Assembly (NCBI GenBank): GCA_024224295.1
Contig: JAAENN010000182.1
Coordinates: 1 to 64,000, forward strand
Origin: Shimia sp.
GTDB lineage: Bacteria; Pseudomonadota; Alphaproteobacteria; Rhodobacterales; Rhodobacteraceae
Length of the DNA: 64,000 nt
Direction: 5' to 3'
Part shown: in pieces, positions 32,924 through 42,529 of the stretch
How positions within the stretch are numbered: the first letter of the stretch is position 1
Layout of the letters: each line of letters starts with the position of its first letter
Notes under the pieces: model-generated
Told to the model about the DNA's origin: nothing
Databases searched by the model: none
What the model saw: the letters and a program-made list of their open reading frames with translations, nothing else
Translations under genes and position numbers: made by a program

Positions 32924-35900
32924 ATGTCCACGCAACCAGCAGAGAAGTGGCAGTTTTGGGTCGACCGTGGCGGCACGTTCACGGACATCGTGGCCAAGGC
33001 CCCAAACGGCGCGCTGCACAGCCATAAGCTCTTGTCAGAAAACCCGGAAATCTATCGGGACGCGGCGGTGCATGGCATCCGCACTTTGCTGAATCTGGAC
33101 ACAGACACAACGATTCCAGAGGGCAAAATCGCCGCCGTAAAAATGGGCACTACGGTTGCGACCAACGCGCTCTTGGAGCGCAAAGGTGAGCCAGTGCTGC
33201 TGCTGATCACCAAAGGTCTGCGCGATTTGCTGCGGATCGGCTACCAGAATCGCCCGAAACTTTTTGACCTGGATATCCAACTGCCCGAACTCCTCTATGA
33301 TGAGGTTATCGAAATCGACGAACGTCTCGACGCCGACGGCAACATCATCACAGAGCTGGATGAAGCTGCCGCCCGTACCGCGCTGGCCGAGGCCCATGCC
33401 AAAGGCTTCCGCTCCGTTGCCATCGCGTTGATGCACGCCTACCGCTTCCCGGATCATGAACAGCGTCTTGGCAAACTGGCCGAGGATATCGGCTTCTCGC
33501 AAATCTCTCTCAGCCATGAAGCCAGCCCGCTGATCAAACTGGTCGGTCGCGGCGACACCGCTGTGGTCGATGCTTATCTCTCGCCCATTTTGCGCCGCTA
33601 TGTGGATCAGGTGGCGGACGCGCTGGGTGCTGACCAAGGCGGCTGCGACCGGCTGATGTTCATGCAGTCCAATGGCGGCCTGACCGACGCCAGCCTGTTT
33701 CAGGGCCGCGACGCCATTCTCTCCGGTCCCGCTGGGGGCGTCGTCGGCATGGTGCGATCTGCCGCAGAATTGGGTTTTGATAAGCTCATCGGCTTTGACA
33801 TGGGCGGCACCTCAACCGATGTGTGCCACTATGCGGGCGAATATGAGCGCTCCTTTGAGACCGAGGTGGCCGGTGTGCGCATGCGCGCCCCGATGATGTC
33901 GATCCATACCGTGGCGGCAGGCGGCGGTTCTATCCTGTCTTATCGTGACGGCCGCATGCAGGTTGGCCCAGAAAGCGCCGGTGCCAATCCCGGACCCTGT
34001 GCCTATCGTCGCGGCGGGCCTCTCACAGTCACCGATTGCAACGTGCTGCTGGGCAAATTGCATCCAGATCACTTCCCACATGTCTTTGGCCCCAATGGCG
34101 ATCTGCCGCTGGACGCGGACGCTGTGCGCGCCAAATTCGAAGCTCTGAAAGCCGAAATTGGCACCGAAAAATCTGTTGAAGACTTGGCCGAAGGCTTCCT
34201 GCGCATTGCCGTGGAAAACATGGCCAACGCGATCAAGAAAATCTCGGTTCAACGAGGCTATGACGTGACCCGCTACACCATGAACTGCTTTGGCGGTGCA
34301 GGCGGGCAGCACGCCTGTCTGGTGGCTGACGCGCTGGGCATGGAAAGCATCTTTATCCACCCCTTTGCTGGCGTGCTCTCTGCCTTTGGCATGGGGCTGG
34401 CCGACATCCGCGCCATGCGCGAGGCGCAACTGGGCTGCGCGCTGGAAGACAGCAACGTTGCGGCGCAGCTGGCAGAGATTGCCGCTGCCGCCCGTACTGA
34501 GGTCGCCAGCCAAGGCGTGGCTGAGGCGGACATCATCGTGGAGCAGCGCGTTCATATTCGCCCACAAGGCGCACAGCAGAGCTTGCCGGTGGAGTTCGGT
34601 AATGCAGATAAAATGCGCGCGGCTTTTGTCACCGCCCACAAGCAACGATTTGGCTTTACGCCTGACACCGATGATCTGATCATTGACGTCTCGGAAGCAG
34701 AGGCCATTGGCCAAACGGGCGAGGTGGTGACAATGCCGGACCCATCCGGTGCTGCGCGTTCTGATGCCACTGTACCGTTCCACCTCAACGGCACGTGGCA
34801 GGACATCCCGCTGGTCGATCGCACCACTTTGGCTGTGGGTGACAGTGTGACCGGCCCGGCGATCCTGACCGAACCCACCGGCACCAATATGATCGAAGAC
34901 GGCTGGCAGGCGACCTGTGCGGCCGGCGGCAACCTCGTGCTCAAACGCATTGTGCCGCTGGCTCGCAAGGAGGCGATTGGCACCTCTGTGGATCCGGTAA
35001 TGTTGGAAGTGTTCAACAACCTCTTCATGTCGATTGCCGAACAGATGGGCGCCACTCTGGCCAACACGGCTTATTCGGTGAACATCAAAGAGCGCTACGA
35101 TTTCTCCTGCGCGATGTTTGATCAAAATGGAGATCTTGTGGCCAACGCGCCGCATGTGCCGGTGCACCTCGGTTCCATGTCCGAAAGCGTGCGCACCGTG
35201 TTGCACGCAAACGCGGGCAAAATCCGTCCGGGCGATGTGTTCATGATGAACAACCCGTTTAACGGCGGCACACACCTGCCTGACGTGACCGTCATCACCC
35301 CAGTGTTTGATACGGCGGGGGAAAACATCCTCTACACGGTGGCGTCACGTGGTCACCACGCCGACATTGGCGGCAAAACACCGGGCTCCGCCCCGCCCGA
35401 TAGCCGCACCATCGACGAAGAAGGAATTGTGATCGACAACTTCCTGTTGGTGGATCGCGGCACCCTGCGTGAAGAAGCCGCGCGCGAGTTGCTCGCGTCT
35501 GGCCCTTACCCGTGTCGCAACGTAGGTCAGAACATGGCCGACCTCGCGGCACAGATTGCCGCCAACGAAACCGGCGCAACCGAACTGCGGAAGATCACAA
35601 CGCAGTTTGGCCATGGCACAGTGCAGGCCTACATGGGCCACGTGCAGGACAACGCCGAAGAAAGCGTGCGCCGCGTGCTCGACGTTCTGCATGATTGCAG
35701 CTTCTCCTATCCGCTGGATGGCGGTGCTAAAATTGAGGTGGCCATTTCGGTCGATAAAGCCGCGCGCAGCGCCACCATCGATTTCACCGGCACCTCGGAT
35801 CAGAGTCCGCTGAATTACAACGCGCCGATGGCGATCTGTCGGGCTGTTGTGCTCTATGTTTTCCGCACCATGGTGGGCAGCGACATTCCAATGAACGAAG

Positions 35901-36517
35901 GCTGTTTGAAGCCGCTTAGTCTGATTGTGCCCGAAGGCAGCATGATCAACCCGCGCTATCCGGCGGCTGTGATCTCCGGCAACACCGAGGTCAGTCAGGC
36001 GATCTGTGACACCCTCTACGGCGCGCTGGGCGTGATAGCCGGAAGCCAAGGCACCATGAACAACTTTGTCTATGGCAACGATACGCATCAGAACTACGAA
36101 ACCATCTGTGGCGGTACTGGGGCAGGGAACGGCTTTGACGGCGCCAGCGCGGTGCACAGTCATATGACCAACACCCGTATGACTGATCCCGAGGTTCTGG
36201 AAACCCGCTTCCCGGTGCGTGTGGACGAGTTCTCGATCCGTCACGGTTCTGGCGGGCAGGGGCAAACATCTGGCGGCAACGGCATTTTGCGGCGCTTGCG
36301 GTTCAACGAGCCGATGACCGTGACGGTGTTGTCATCCCATCGGGTTGTGCAGCCCCATGGCGCGCAGGGCGGTGGTGCTGGCGCGGTTGGTGAAAACAGC
36401 GTTGTACGCGCGGATGGTGCCGTGTTGGAGTTGGAGGGCAACGATCAGGCGGCCCTTGAAGTGGGCGACGTGTTTGTGATGAAAACCCCCGGTGGGGGTG
36501 GATTTGGCGCGCTCTAA
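32924..36517 (+). CDS. 5-oxoprolinase, fused HyuA-HyuB (ATP-dependent)
   Basis: This 1197-residue cytoplasmic protein joins both halves of the hydantoinase/oxoprolinase family. HyuA spans about residues 1-680, with DRGGTFTDIVAKAP at the start and LIGFDMGGTSTDV near 285. HyuB spans about 685-1197, with RYDFSCAMFDQNGDLVANAPHVPVHLGSM and VMKTPGGGGFG at the end. The fused order is that of eukaryotic-type 5-oxoprolinase, which hydrolyses 5-oxo-L-proline to glutamate with ATP. GGAG precedes the ATG. The TRAP transporter and the downstream pyroglutamyl peptidase support this assignment over hydantoin hydrolysis. Confidence 0.9.
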   Translation: MSTQPAEKWQFWVDRGGTFTDIVAKAPNGALHSHKLLSENPEIYRDAAVHGIRTLLNLDTDTTIPEGKIAAVKMGTTVATNALLERKGEPVLLLITKGLRDLLRIGYQNRPKLFDLDIQLPELLYDEVIEIDERLDADGNIITELDEAAARTALAEAHAKGFRSVAIALMHAYRFPDHEQRLGKLAEDIGFSQISLSHEASPLIKLVGRGDTAVVDAYLSPILRRYVDQVADALGADQGGCDRLMFMQSNGGLTDASLFQGRDAILSGPAGGVVGMVRSAAELGFDKLIGFDMGGTSTDVCHYAGEYERSFETEVAGVRMRAPMMSIHTVAAGGGSILSYRDGRMQVGPESAGANPGPCAYRRGGPLTVTDCNVLLGKLHPDHFPHVFGPNGDLPLDADAVRAKFEALKAEIGTEKSVEDLAEGFLRIAVENMANAIKKISVQRGYDVTRYTMNCFGGAGGQHACLVADALGMESIFIHPFAGVLSAFGMGLADIRAMREAQLGCALEDSNVAAQLAEIAAAARTEVASQGVAEADIIVEQRVHIRPQGAQQSLPVEFGNADKMRAAFVTAHKQRFGFTPDTDDLIIDVSEAEAIGQTGEVVTMPDPSGAARSDATVPFHLNGTWQDIPLVDRTTLAVGDSVTGPAILTEPTGTNMIEDGWQATCAAGGNLVLKRIVPLARKEAIGTSVDPVMLEVFNNLFMSIAEQMGATLANTAYSVNIKERYDFSCAMFDQNGDLVANAPHVPVHLGSMSESVRTVLHANAGKIRPGDVFMMNNPFNGGTHLPDVTVITPVFDTAGENILYTVASRGHHADIGGKTPGSAPPDSRTIDEEGIVIDNFLLVDRGTLREEAARELLASGPYPCRNVGQNMADLAAQIAANETGATELRKITTQFGHGTVQAYMGHVQDNAEESVRRVLDVLHDCSFSYPLDGGAKIEVAISVDKAARSATIDFTGTSDQSPLNYNAPMAICRAVVLYVFRTMVGSDIPMNEGCLKPLSLIVPEGSMINPRYPAAVISGNTEVSQAICDTLYGALGVIAGSQGTMNNFVYGNDTHQNYETICGGTGAGNGFDGASAVHSHMTNTRMTDPEVLETRFPVRVDEFSIRHGSGGQGQTSGGNGILRRLRFNEPMTVTVLSSHRVVQPHGAQGGGAGAVGENSVVRADGAVLELEGNDQAALEVGDVFVMKTPGGGGFGAL

Positions 36518-36556
36518 GCGCCCAAATACGCACCTCCGTGATACAGTCGCGATACA

Positions 36557-36585
36557 GACGTCCCAAAACCGCATTTTGGGGCGTC
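36557..36585 (+). other. Intercistronic hairpin between oxoprolinase and pyroglutamyl peptidase genes
   Basis: GACGTCCCAAAA and TTTTGGGGCGTC form a 12-bp stem with one mismatch and a CCGCA loop. No T-run follows, so it is more likely a processing or stability element than a terminator. Confidence 0.6.
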
Positions 36586-36599
36586 TTAAGAGGGGCGAA

Positions 36600-37238
36600 A
36601 TGACAGAAAAACCAACCATCCTTGTAACCGGATATGGCCCCTGGGCCGTTGCCCAAAACAACCCCGCCGCTCAGGTCGCAGCACGCCTCGCGCAAGAGCA
36701 ATTTGACTGCTGTAATCTGGTAACGGCTGAGTTGGATGTAGATACTAACGCTCTGCAAGATAACGTAAATTATCTGCTGGATAAACATCAGCCGGATGGT
36801 TGGATTGGCCTGGGTGTGTCTCGGTCAGCGGTTGTAAAACCCGAAATGGTGGGTATCAACTGGCGTCACTTTGGCGTTCCGGACGTGACCGGCGCGCGCC
36901 TTCAAGCCACCCCAATTGTCGCAAACGGCCCCGCCGCCTACAACGCCACGCTCCCCTGCACCGAAATGGTAGAGACCCTCCGCGCCAACCACATCCCAGC
37001 AATGTTGTCTTTTTCCGCGGGAACACATCTGTGCAATCAGTTGATCTATGTGCTCGGACACACAACGAACGAGCGCAGTATTGATCTCCGCAGCGGGTTT
37101 GTACACATTCCCCAATCACTTGAGAACATTTCCGAAAAATGCAGGGTGGACGAAAATAATGCGTCGATGGATCTCGCCATGTCCACGCGCGCTATTAGGC
37201 TTTGTGTGCAAGTCTTCGCAGCTGAGTTGGCTGCTTAG
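36600..37238 (+). CDS. pcp: Pyroglutamyl peptidase I (peptidase C15)
   Basis: The 212-residue cytoplasmic cysteine peptidase starts at ATG 36600, with AGGGG upstream. All three catalytic residues of the family are in place: Glu82 (VKPEMVGIN), Cys145 (SAGTHLCNQLIY) and His169 (GFVHIPQ). The N-terminal TGYGPW and NPAA match the substrate pocket. It removes N-terminal pyroglutamate from peptides, releasing the substrate of the oxoprolinase encoded upstream on the same strand. Confidence 0.9.
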   Translation: MTEKPTILVTGYGPWAVAQNNPAAQVAARLAQEQFDCCNLVTAELDVDTNALQDNVNYLLDKHQPDGWIGLGVSRSAVVKPEMVGINWRHFGVPDVTGARLQATPIVANGPAAYNATLPCTEMVETLRANHIPAMLSFSAGTHLCNQLIYVLGHTTNERSIDLRSGFVHIPQSLENISEKCRVDENNASMDLAMSTRAIRLCVQVFAAELAA

Positions 37239-37248
37239 TTTGGCGCAG

Positions 37249-38826
37249 TTAGTCCGCGAAAAGGTACTCTGTACGAGCAATTTCACGAGCCTGATCTTCG
37301 GGAATGTGGAGAAAGTTCCTTACCGCGGTTACATGTTCGTCCTCTGTGCCTGATTGAATCATGCGGCTCACGTTTTCGAACTCGGCATCCCGAATACGGT
37401 CGCTCTCACTCAGTATGTCTCGGCGAATGGTTGGCAATAGTCGCTCAAGTGTTTCAGGAGATGTCTGGTCGCCGGCCAGCCCAATACGAATAGCATGACC
37501 TGTGAGGTACTCGTCAGTAAACTCACATTGTATCTCCAGCATCCTGGTTGTGGAACGATCACCGAAGAAATCCTGCATCAGGTCCATCGCGCTTGGATCC
37601 AAGCAGACGACGAGGCGGTTAGTATCATAATAGTCAAACAGCATCCGCATCAATGCTCTGCGGTGCCGGGTCCGTTTGCCAAGCGTGGACTGTATTCCTC
37701 CCAAGTCGGGAAGAGGCGTACTTTCCTCATTAAAAAGGTAAGCGATAGTTGGAAGGTCAGTAACCTGGTCGACCTTTTCAACCAACCGTTTGGCAACATG
37801 CCATTTTTTGCAAACGATTAACATTAACTCGCGGTCACGCCCTAGGGTACTCTCGGTCTCCCAAAAACGGCTGGCAAACCGTTTGCCTTGCCGTCCACGC
37901 CCCGTCAGAAACTTAAAAAGACTAGGCCCTTCTGCTGATATCTGGAAGTTTGCGCCTTCCTCTGCGTAGAGCTGTCCCAGACGTTCCTTGAGGTCTAACG
38001 CATCTGGGCTGATTTTTCGCGCAAAAAGGTAATCTTGGCTTATCAACAGGTCGTAATGATCATTGTAAAACGTGAGCGGCATTCCGTAGTCTGTGAACAT
38101 CAGGAAAGTGAGAGTACGGGTGCGGATTTCATTTGATGGAACCAAATGGCGCACAATGGTTTGAAAAAATGTTTCGTCTGGAATCCATGTGGTTTTGAAG
38201 AAGCGCATCACATCTCGCCGGGATTCAGTAAAATGGAGCACGGCTTCAATGGTTTGGCGCCGCAAGCACCACCATTGACTTCCAATCATGACTTGGATGT
38301 CAGATGGTATTTCACGTGTTAGGCCAAGTCTTTTTTGAAAATTGAAAGTTGCATAAAAGCGGCGTTTTTGTGTTCGCTCGTTGAACCAGTGTCGGTAAAT
38401 CAGCCGCTCTGACTTCATACCGGTTTTGATCCAGTCACTTTCAAAAAAATCGTAGCTTTCAATAAAGTCGACGTCGTTATCATCCAGAAATTCGTGAATG
38501 TACTCGGAGGATTTGATTACCATGCAGTCGCCGGAGAGCATGTAAAAATGTGAGGCACGAGGGAACTTTTTGACTGCAGTTTGCACAGCGTAAAGCGTCG
38601 CCTCTACAAGGCTCCATTCCCCCCAGCCGCATTTGATGCGCTTTTCCGAAAAGGCTACGTTGGGGTTGGGGCCAAGCACCTCTTGTAGCAGCATAAAATG
38701 CTCGGTTTTCTCCCGCGCATCAAAGTGAATGGAGATATAGTCTCCAGTTGCCGTGAGCCGTTCTGCCTGCTTTATGATCGCTTCTGGATCCTTGTGGCAC
38801 AGAAGAATGTAAGCAATTCTCGCCAT
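37249..38826 (-). CDS. GT14-type beta-1,6-N-acetylglucosaminyltransferase with DUF5928 C-terminal domain
   Basis: The 525-residue protein has no signal peptide. The N-terminal half (about 1-265) is a core-2/I-branching (GT14) glycosyltransferase domain: IAYILLCHKDPEAI, YISIHFDAREK, SHFYMLSGDCMVIKS, and IGSQWWCLRRQTIEAVL followed by PDETFFQTI. The C-terminal half matches DUF5928, a domain seen with this enzyme in Rhodobacteraceae. GT14 enzymes in animals branch O-glycans or start glycosaminoglycans with xylose; the acceptor here is unknown. It is divergent from a carbohydrate sulfotransferase, suggesting that both act on one surface glycan. Confidence 0.85.
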   Translation of the reverse strand: MARIAYILLCHKDPEAIIKQAERLTATGDYISIHFDAREKTEHFMLLQEVLGPNPNVAFSEKRIKCGWGEWSLVEATLYAVQTAVKKFPRASHFYMLSGDCMVIKSSEYIHEFLDDNDVDFIESYDFFESDWIKTGMKSERLIYRHWFNERTQKRRFYATFNFQKRLGLTREIPSDIQVMIGSQWWCLRRQTIEAVLHFTESRRDVMRFFKTTWIPDETFFQTIVRHLVPSNEIRTRTLTFLMFTDYGMPLTFYNDHYDLLISQDYLFARKISPDALDLKERLGQLYAEEGANFQISAEGPSLFKFLTGRGRQGKRFASRFWETESTLGRDRELMLIVCKKWHVAKRLVEKVDQVTDLPTIAYLFNEESTPLPDLGGIQSTLGKRTRHRRALMRMLFDYYDTNRLVVCLDPSAMDLMQDFFGDRSTTRMLEIQCEFTDEYLTGHAIRIGLAGDQTSPETLERLLPTIRRDILSESDRIRDAEFENVSRMIQSGTEDEHVTAVRNFLHIPEDQAREIARTEYLFAD

Positions 38827-38974
38827 CTAGCCTCTTCGATCCCCACTTTGACGTCCTGAGTTTATCCATTTAAAGATGAAAGTGCGTTGAATAAACAGGC
38901 TTTGTTCAGATTTTTTTGACAAGCACTTAGACCGTGACCAAAGCAATAACCACGGCGGCTATGGAGGCAGAAAT

Positions 38975-39793
38975 ATGGGATTTCCCGGCACTTGGATGAC
39001 AGAAAGCGAAAGCGTGGTGTATCGGGTTGTGCCCAAGTGTGCCTGCTCCACAATCGGTCAGATTATGTTCTATTCAGATCACGGCGAATTCTTTGATGGC
39101 GATATCCACGATGCCAAAGGGGGCATGCACAAGTGGGCCCTTGAGGAAAGCCACCAGCCGATTACACACAATGTGCGAGAACATCGCTCCTATGCGTTTA
39201 CTTGTGTGCGAAATCCTTACACACGTATTTTGTCGTCATTCTTTGACAAAATTTGCGGCATTCAAAGGAATGGAAAACGTTATCGTGGCAACCTTGTGCC
39301 AATGTTGATCCAAAAATATGGTATCGAAGTTGGCGGGGATGACGGCAAACAGGAGTTTGACCAAATTCAGAGCTTCCGTCGTTTTTTGCTGTTTGCACGC
39401 GACACCATCCGCTGGCGCCGCCCAATGGACCCTGATATCCACTGGTCGGCCATGTCCGGTCACGTGTCGACCTTTATTGTGAACGGCGGTACCTACGACA
39501 AAATTTTTTGGACAGAACAGTTTAACGACGGAATGCAAGGCGTTTTGGATAGCGTCGAAACGCCGTATACCGTCGATCTGACACAGATTCCACGGTTCAA
39601 CGAGTCCGAAGGACATGGGCCGAAACGGGCGCATCCTGTGGAAGACTACTTTGACGATTTGTCGATGCATTTGGTCTATGAAATTTTTAAGCGTGATTTC
39701 CAGTTGTTCAAATATGACTTTGAGAATCCTGGAAATAAGTTGCCGATTGGCGAAATTGACCTTGATGAAGTGCACGCCAAGCTCGGAGATTGA
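38975..39793 (+). CDS. Carbohydrate sulfotransferase, family 2 (PAPS-dependent)
   Basis: The 272-residue protein has the two PAPS-binding motifs of this family: the 5'-phosphosulfate loop VVPKCACSTIGQIM at about residues 18-31, and the 3'-phosphate motif VRNPYTRILSSFFDK at about 78-92. No membrane anchor is seen, unlike Golgi homologues. The family transfers sulfate from PAPS to sugar hydroxyls. It is divergent from the GT14 enzyme gene. GGAGG precedes the ATG. Confidence 0.85.
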   Translation: MGFPGTWMTESESVVYRVVPKCACSTIGQIMFYSDHGEFFDGDIHDAKGGMHKWALEESHQPITHNVREHRSYAFTCVRNPYTRILSSFFDKICGIQRNGKRYRGNLVPMLIQKYGIEVGGDDGKQEFDQIQSFRRFLLFARDTIRWRRPMDPDIHWSAMSGHVSTFIVNGGTYDKIFWTEQFNDGMQGVLDSVETPYTVDLTQIPRFNESEGHGPKRAHPVEDYFDDLSMHLVYEIFKRDFQLFKYDFENPGNKLPIGEIDLDEVHAKLGD

Positions 39794-39953
39794 GCGCGTC
39801 AAACTACGATTTCAGGAGTGAGCCCGTTTTCTGTTCCGGGCGTGGCATTGCGATGTTTGTGTGACGTTTTTTCAGGCTGGGGCACCACTCCTTGCCCAAT
39901 TGCGCCCCATTCGCTAAAGGCACAGGCGTAATTATTTCACAAGGACCATAGCT

Positions 39954-41444
39954 ATGGCCAAGCAGAAGAAAGCCCCCCGTCCCAAGGCGATCACGCCAAA
40001 GGGCTTCCGCGATTATTTTGGTATTGAGGTGACCGAACGCGCCGAGATGTTGCATCAGATCGCTGGGGTGTATCATCGCTATGGTTTTGAAGCTTTGGAA
40101 AGTAGCGCGGTGGAAACCGTCGACGCTCTGGGCAAGTTCCTTCCGGACGTGGACCGCCCCAATGAAGGCGTGTTTGCGTGGCAGGAATTTGACGAAAAAG
40201 ACAACGGCGACTGGATGGCGCTGCGCTATGATCTGACCGCGCCTTTGGCGCGTGTATACGCACAGCACCGCAATGAATTGCCTAACCCTTATCGCCGTTA
40301 TGCGATGGGGCCGGTGTGGCGCAACGAGAAGCCAGGCCCTGGCCGGTATCGCCAGTTTTATCAATGCGATGCGGACACAGTGGGCACAGCGTCCATGGCA
40401 GCGGATGCCGAGATTTGCGCCATGCTGTCGGACACGCTAGAGGCCGTGGGCATTCCGCGCGGGGATTATCTTGTACGTGTGAACAACCGCAAAGTGATGA
40501 ACGGTGTGCTTGAAGTCATGGGGCTTGGCGAAGACCAAGCGGCCAAAGACGACGTTTTGCGCACCATCGATAAGTTCGATAAAGTGGGCGAAAACGGTGT
40601 GCGTAAGCTTTTGGGCAAGGGGCGCCTGGACGCCTCCGGCGCCTATATTGATGGCGTTGGCTTGAGCGATGATCAGATTGAGCCAGTGATCGCGTTTTTG
40701 ACGTCCAAAGCGGATGACGCGGCCAAGACCTTTGAAAACCTTCGAGGAGCGGTTGGCGGTTCGGCCGTTGGTGCTGAAGGTATTGGAGAACTGGAACAGA
40801 TCGGCGATTTGTTGGCGGCCGGCGGCTATGGCAGCAATCGGATCGAGATTGATCCATCAATTGTCCGTGGCTTGGGCTACTACACCGGACCGGTGTTTGA
40901 AGCGGAACTGACTTTTGAAATCTATGATGAAAAAGGTCGTAAGCGTCAGTTTGGCTCTGTATCCGGTGGCGGTCGCTATGATGATTTGGTGAAACGCTTC
41001 ACCGGTCAGGCCGTGCCCGCGACCGGCTTGTCGATTGGCGTGGATCGCCTTTTGGCTGCGCTGCGCGAGAAAGGCCGCATGGGTGGCACATCCACTGGAC
41101 CGGTCGTAGTGACCGTGATGGATCGCGATCGGATGGCGGACTATCAATCGATGGTGGCAGAGCTGCGCAATGCGGGCATTCGCGCCGAAGTGTATCTTGG
41201 CAATCCGAAAAACTTCGGCAACCAGCTCAAATATGCGGATAAGCGTAATTCTCCTGTGGCGGTCATTGAAGGCGGCGATGAGCAAGATCGCGGTATGGTT
41301 CAGATCAAGGACTTGATCTTGGGCGCAAAGATTGCCGAGACCGCGACCCATGAAGAGTGGAAAGAGCGGCCCAGCCAGTTTGAAGTCCCCCGCAGTGAAT
41401 TGGTCGCCAAAGTGCGCGAAATCCTTGAGGGGCAGGCGGACTGA
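39954..41444 (+). CDS. hisS: Histidyl-tRNA synthetase
   Basis: This 496-residue class II synthetase shows motif 2 ([22 protein letters not shown]) and motif 3 ([14 protein letters not shown]), plus the histidine-binding block [13 protein letters not shown]. It is longer than E. coli HisRS (424). The motif 2 loop ([22 protein letters not shown]) follows the divergent form of the alphaproteobacterial clade whose tRNA-His lost the G-1 identity base. It overlaps hisZ by one base (TGATGG), forming hisS-hisZ-hisG. Confidence 0.95.
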   Translation: MAKQKKAPRPKAITPKGFRDYFGIEVTERAEMLHQIAGVYHRYGFEALESSAVETVDALGKFLPDVDRPNEGVFAWQEFDEKDNGDWMALRYDLTAPLARVYAQHRNELPNPYRRYAMGPVWRNEKPGPGRYRQFYQCDADTVGTASMAADAEICAMLSDTLEAVGIPRGDYLVRVNNRKVMNGVLEVMGLGEDQAAKDDVLRTIDKFDKVGENGVRKLLGKGRLDASGAYIDGVGLSDDQIEPVIAFLTSKADDAAKTFENLRGAVGGSAVGAEGIGELEQIGDLLAAGGYGSNRIEIDPSIVRGLGYYTGPVFEAELTFEIYDEKGRKRQFGSVSGGGRYDDLVKRFTGQAVPATGLSIGVDRLLAALREKGRMGGTSTGPVVVTVMDRDRMADYQSMVAELRNAGIRAEVYLGNPKNFGNQLKYADKRNSPVAVIEGGDEQDRGMVQIKDLILGAKIAETATHEEWKERPSQFEVPRSELVAKVREILEGQAD

Positions 41445-42529
41445 TGGCGGACAAAGCGAAAATCAGAGCGCGGGCGGCAAAGCTGTCTGCGGAATTTGAG
41501 GCGGCTGGAGCTTTGCCGGTGGAGATGCCGGTGCTGTTGCCAGCGGACGTATTGCTGGATCTGTATGGCGAGGACATTCGTGGGCGGGCCTACGTAACGT
41601 CTGACGCCTTGCGTGGGGAGCAGATGCTGCGCCCCGACTTTACGGTGCCGGTTGTACAGATGCACATGGCGCATGGTGCCGATCCCGCGCGCTACACTTA
41701 TGCGGGGGAAGTCTTTCGTCGGCAGGAGGAAGATCAGACTCGCGCAAATGAGTATATGCAGGTCGGTTACGAGGTTTTTGACCGCGAGAACTCTGCGGCA
41801 AGCGATGCTGAGGTCTTTGCGGTGATGCAGGAGGCGTTGAAAGGTGTCGAGTTACGCGCTGCTACAGGAGACATTGGCATTCTGGCTGCTGCTGTGGCTG
41901 GTCTGGAAACCACCGTGCGCCGTAAACGTGCGCTGGCGCGTCATATCTGGCGACCACGCAAGTTTAAGGCCCTTCTAGATCGTTATTCCGGCAAGGCGGA
42001 AATGCCTGCGAGCCGCGCTGCGTTGTTGGCTGCAGACGATCCCATGACACATGATTACCCAGATATTGGCTTGCGGTCGCAGGCCGAAGTGGCCGAGCGT
42101 ATCCAGGGGCTGCGGGCGGATGCAAACGCTGATCCAATTTCGCCATTGCAGGTTGAATTGATTGAAGCGCTCCTGAATGTGCGAGAGACTCTGCCCAACG
42201 CGTTGGAGCACATCCGCGTTTTGGCGGTGGACATGCCAGCGATCACTGAGGCGGCCTTTTGCCTGCGTGATCGCATGCATGCGCTTGAGGCGCGCGGAGT
42301 GGATGTCGACACCTTGGAGTTTGAGGCCAGCTATGGCCGCACGTCGATGGAGTATTACGACGGCTTTGTCTTCGGTTTTTATGTGCCAGGCCGCGCGGAC
42401 TTACCCCCAGTGGCCACCGGTGGACGGTATGACGCCTTAACTCAAGTGCTTGGTCAAGGGCGTGAAATTCCCGCCGTTGGTGGTGTCATTCGCCCCGGCA
42501 TCTTGGTGCAATTGGAGGATGCAGCATGA
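41444..42529 (+). CDS. hisZ: ATP phosphoribosyltransferase regulatory subunit
   Basis: This 361-residue paralogue of the HisRS catalytic core lacks tRNA-binding parts. Blocks include MLRPDFTVPVVQMHMA, RYTYAGEVFRRQEEDQTRANEYMQVGYEVF and YYDGFVFGFYVPG. It is required for activity of the short form of HisG, encoded next with a 4-base overlap. Direct linkage to hisS illustrates their common origin. Confidence 0.94.
   Translation: MADKAKIRARAAKLSAEFEAAGALPVEMPVLLPADVLLDLYGEDIRGRAYVTSDALRGEQMLRPDFTVPVVQMHMAHGADPARYTYAGEVFRRQEEDQTRANEYMQVGYEVFDRENSAASDAEVFAVMQEALKGVELRAATGDIGILAAAVAGLETTVRRKRALARHIWRPRKFKALLDRYSGKAEMPASRAALLAADDPMTHDYPDIGLRSQAEVAERIQGLRADANADPISPLQVELIEALLNVRETLPNALEHIRVLAVDMPAITEAAFCLRDRMHALEARGVDVDTLEFEASYGRTSMEYYDGFVFGFYVPGRADLPPVATGGRYDALTQVLGQGREIPAVGGVIRPGILVQLEDAA

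Noticed and set aside
33812-35275. 487-codon open frame antisense to the 5-oxoprolinase gene
   Set aside because: It lies entirely opposite a well-supported gene, with composition (rich in His, Arg, Ala) typical of mirror frames in GC-rich DNA, and shows no family motif.
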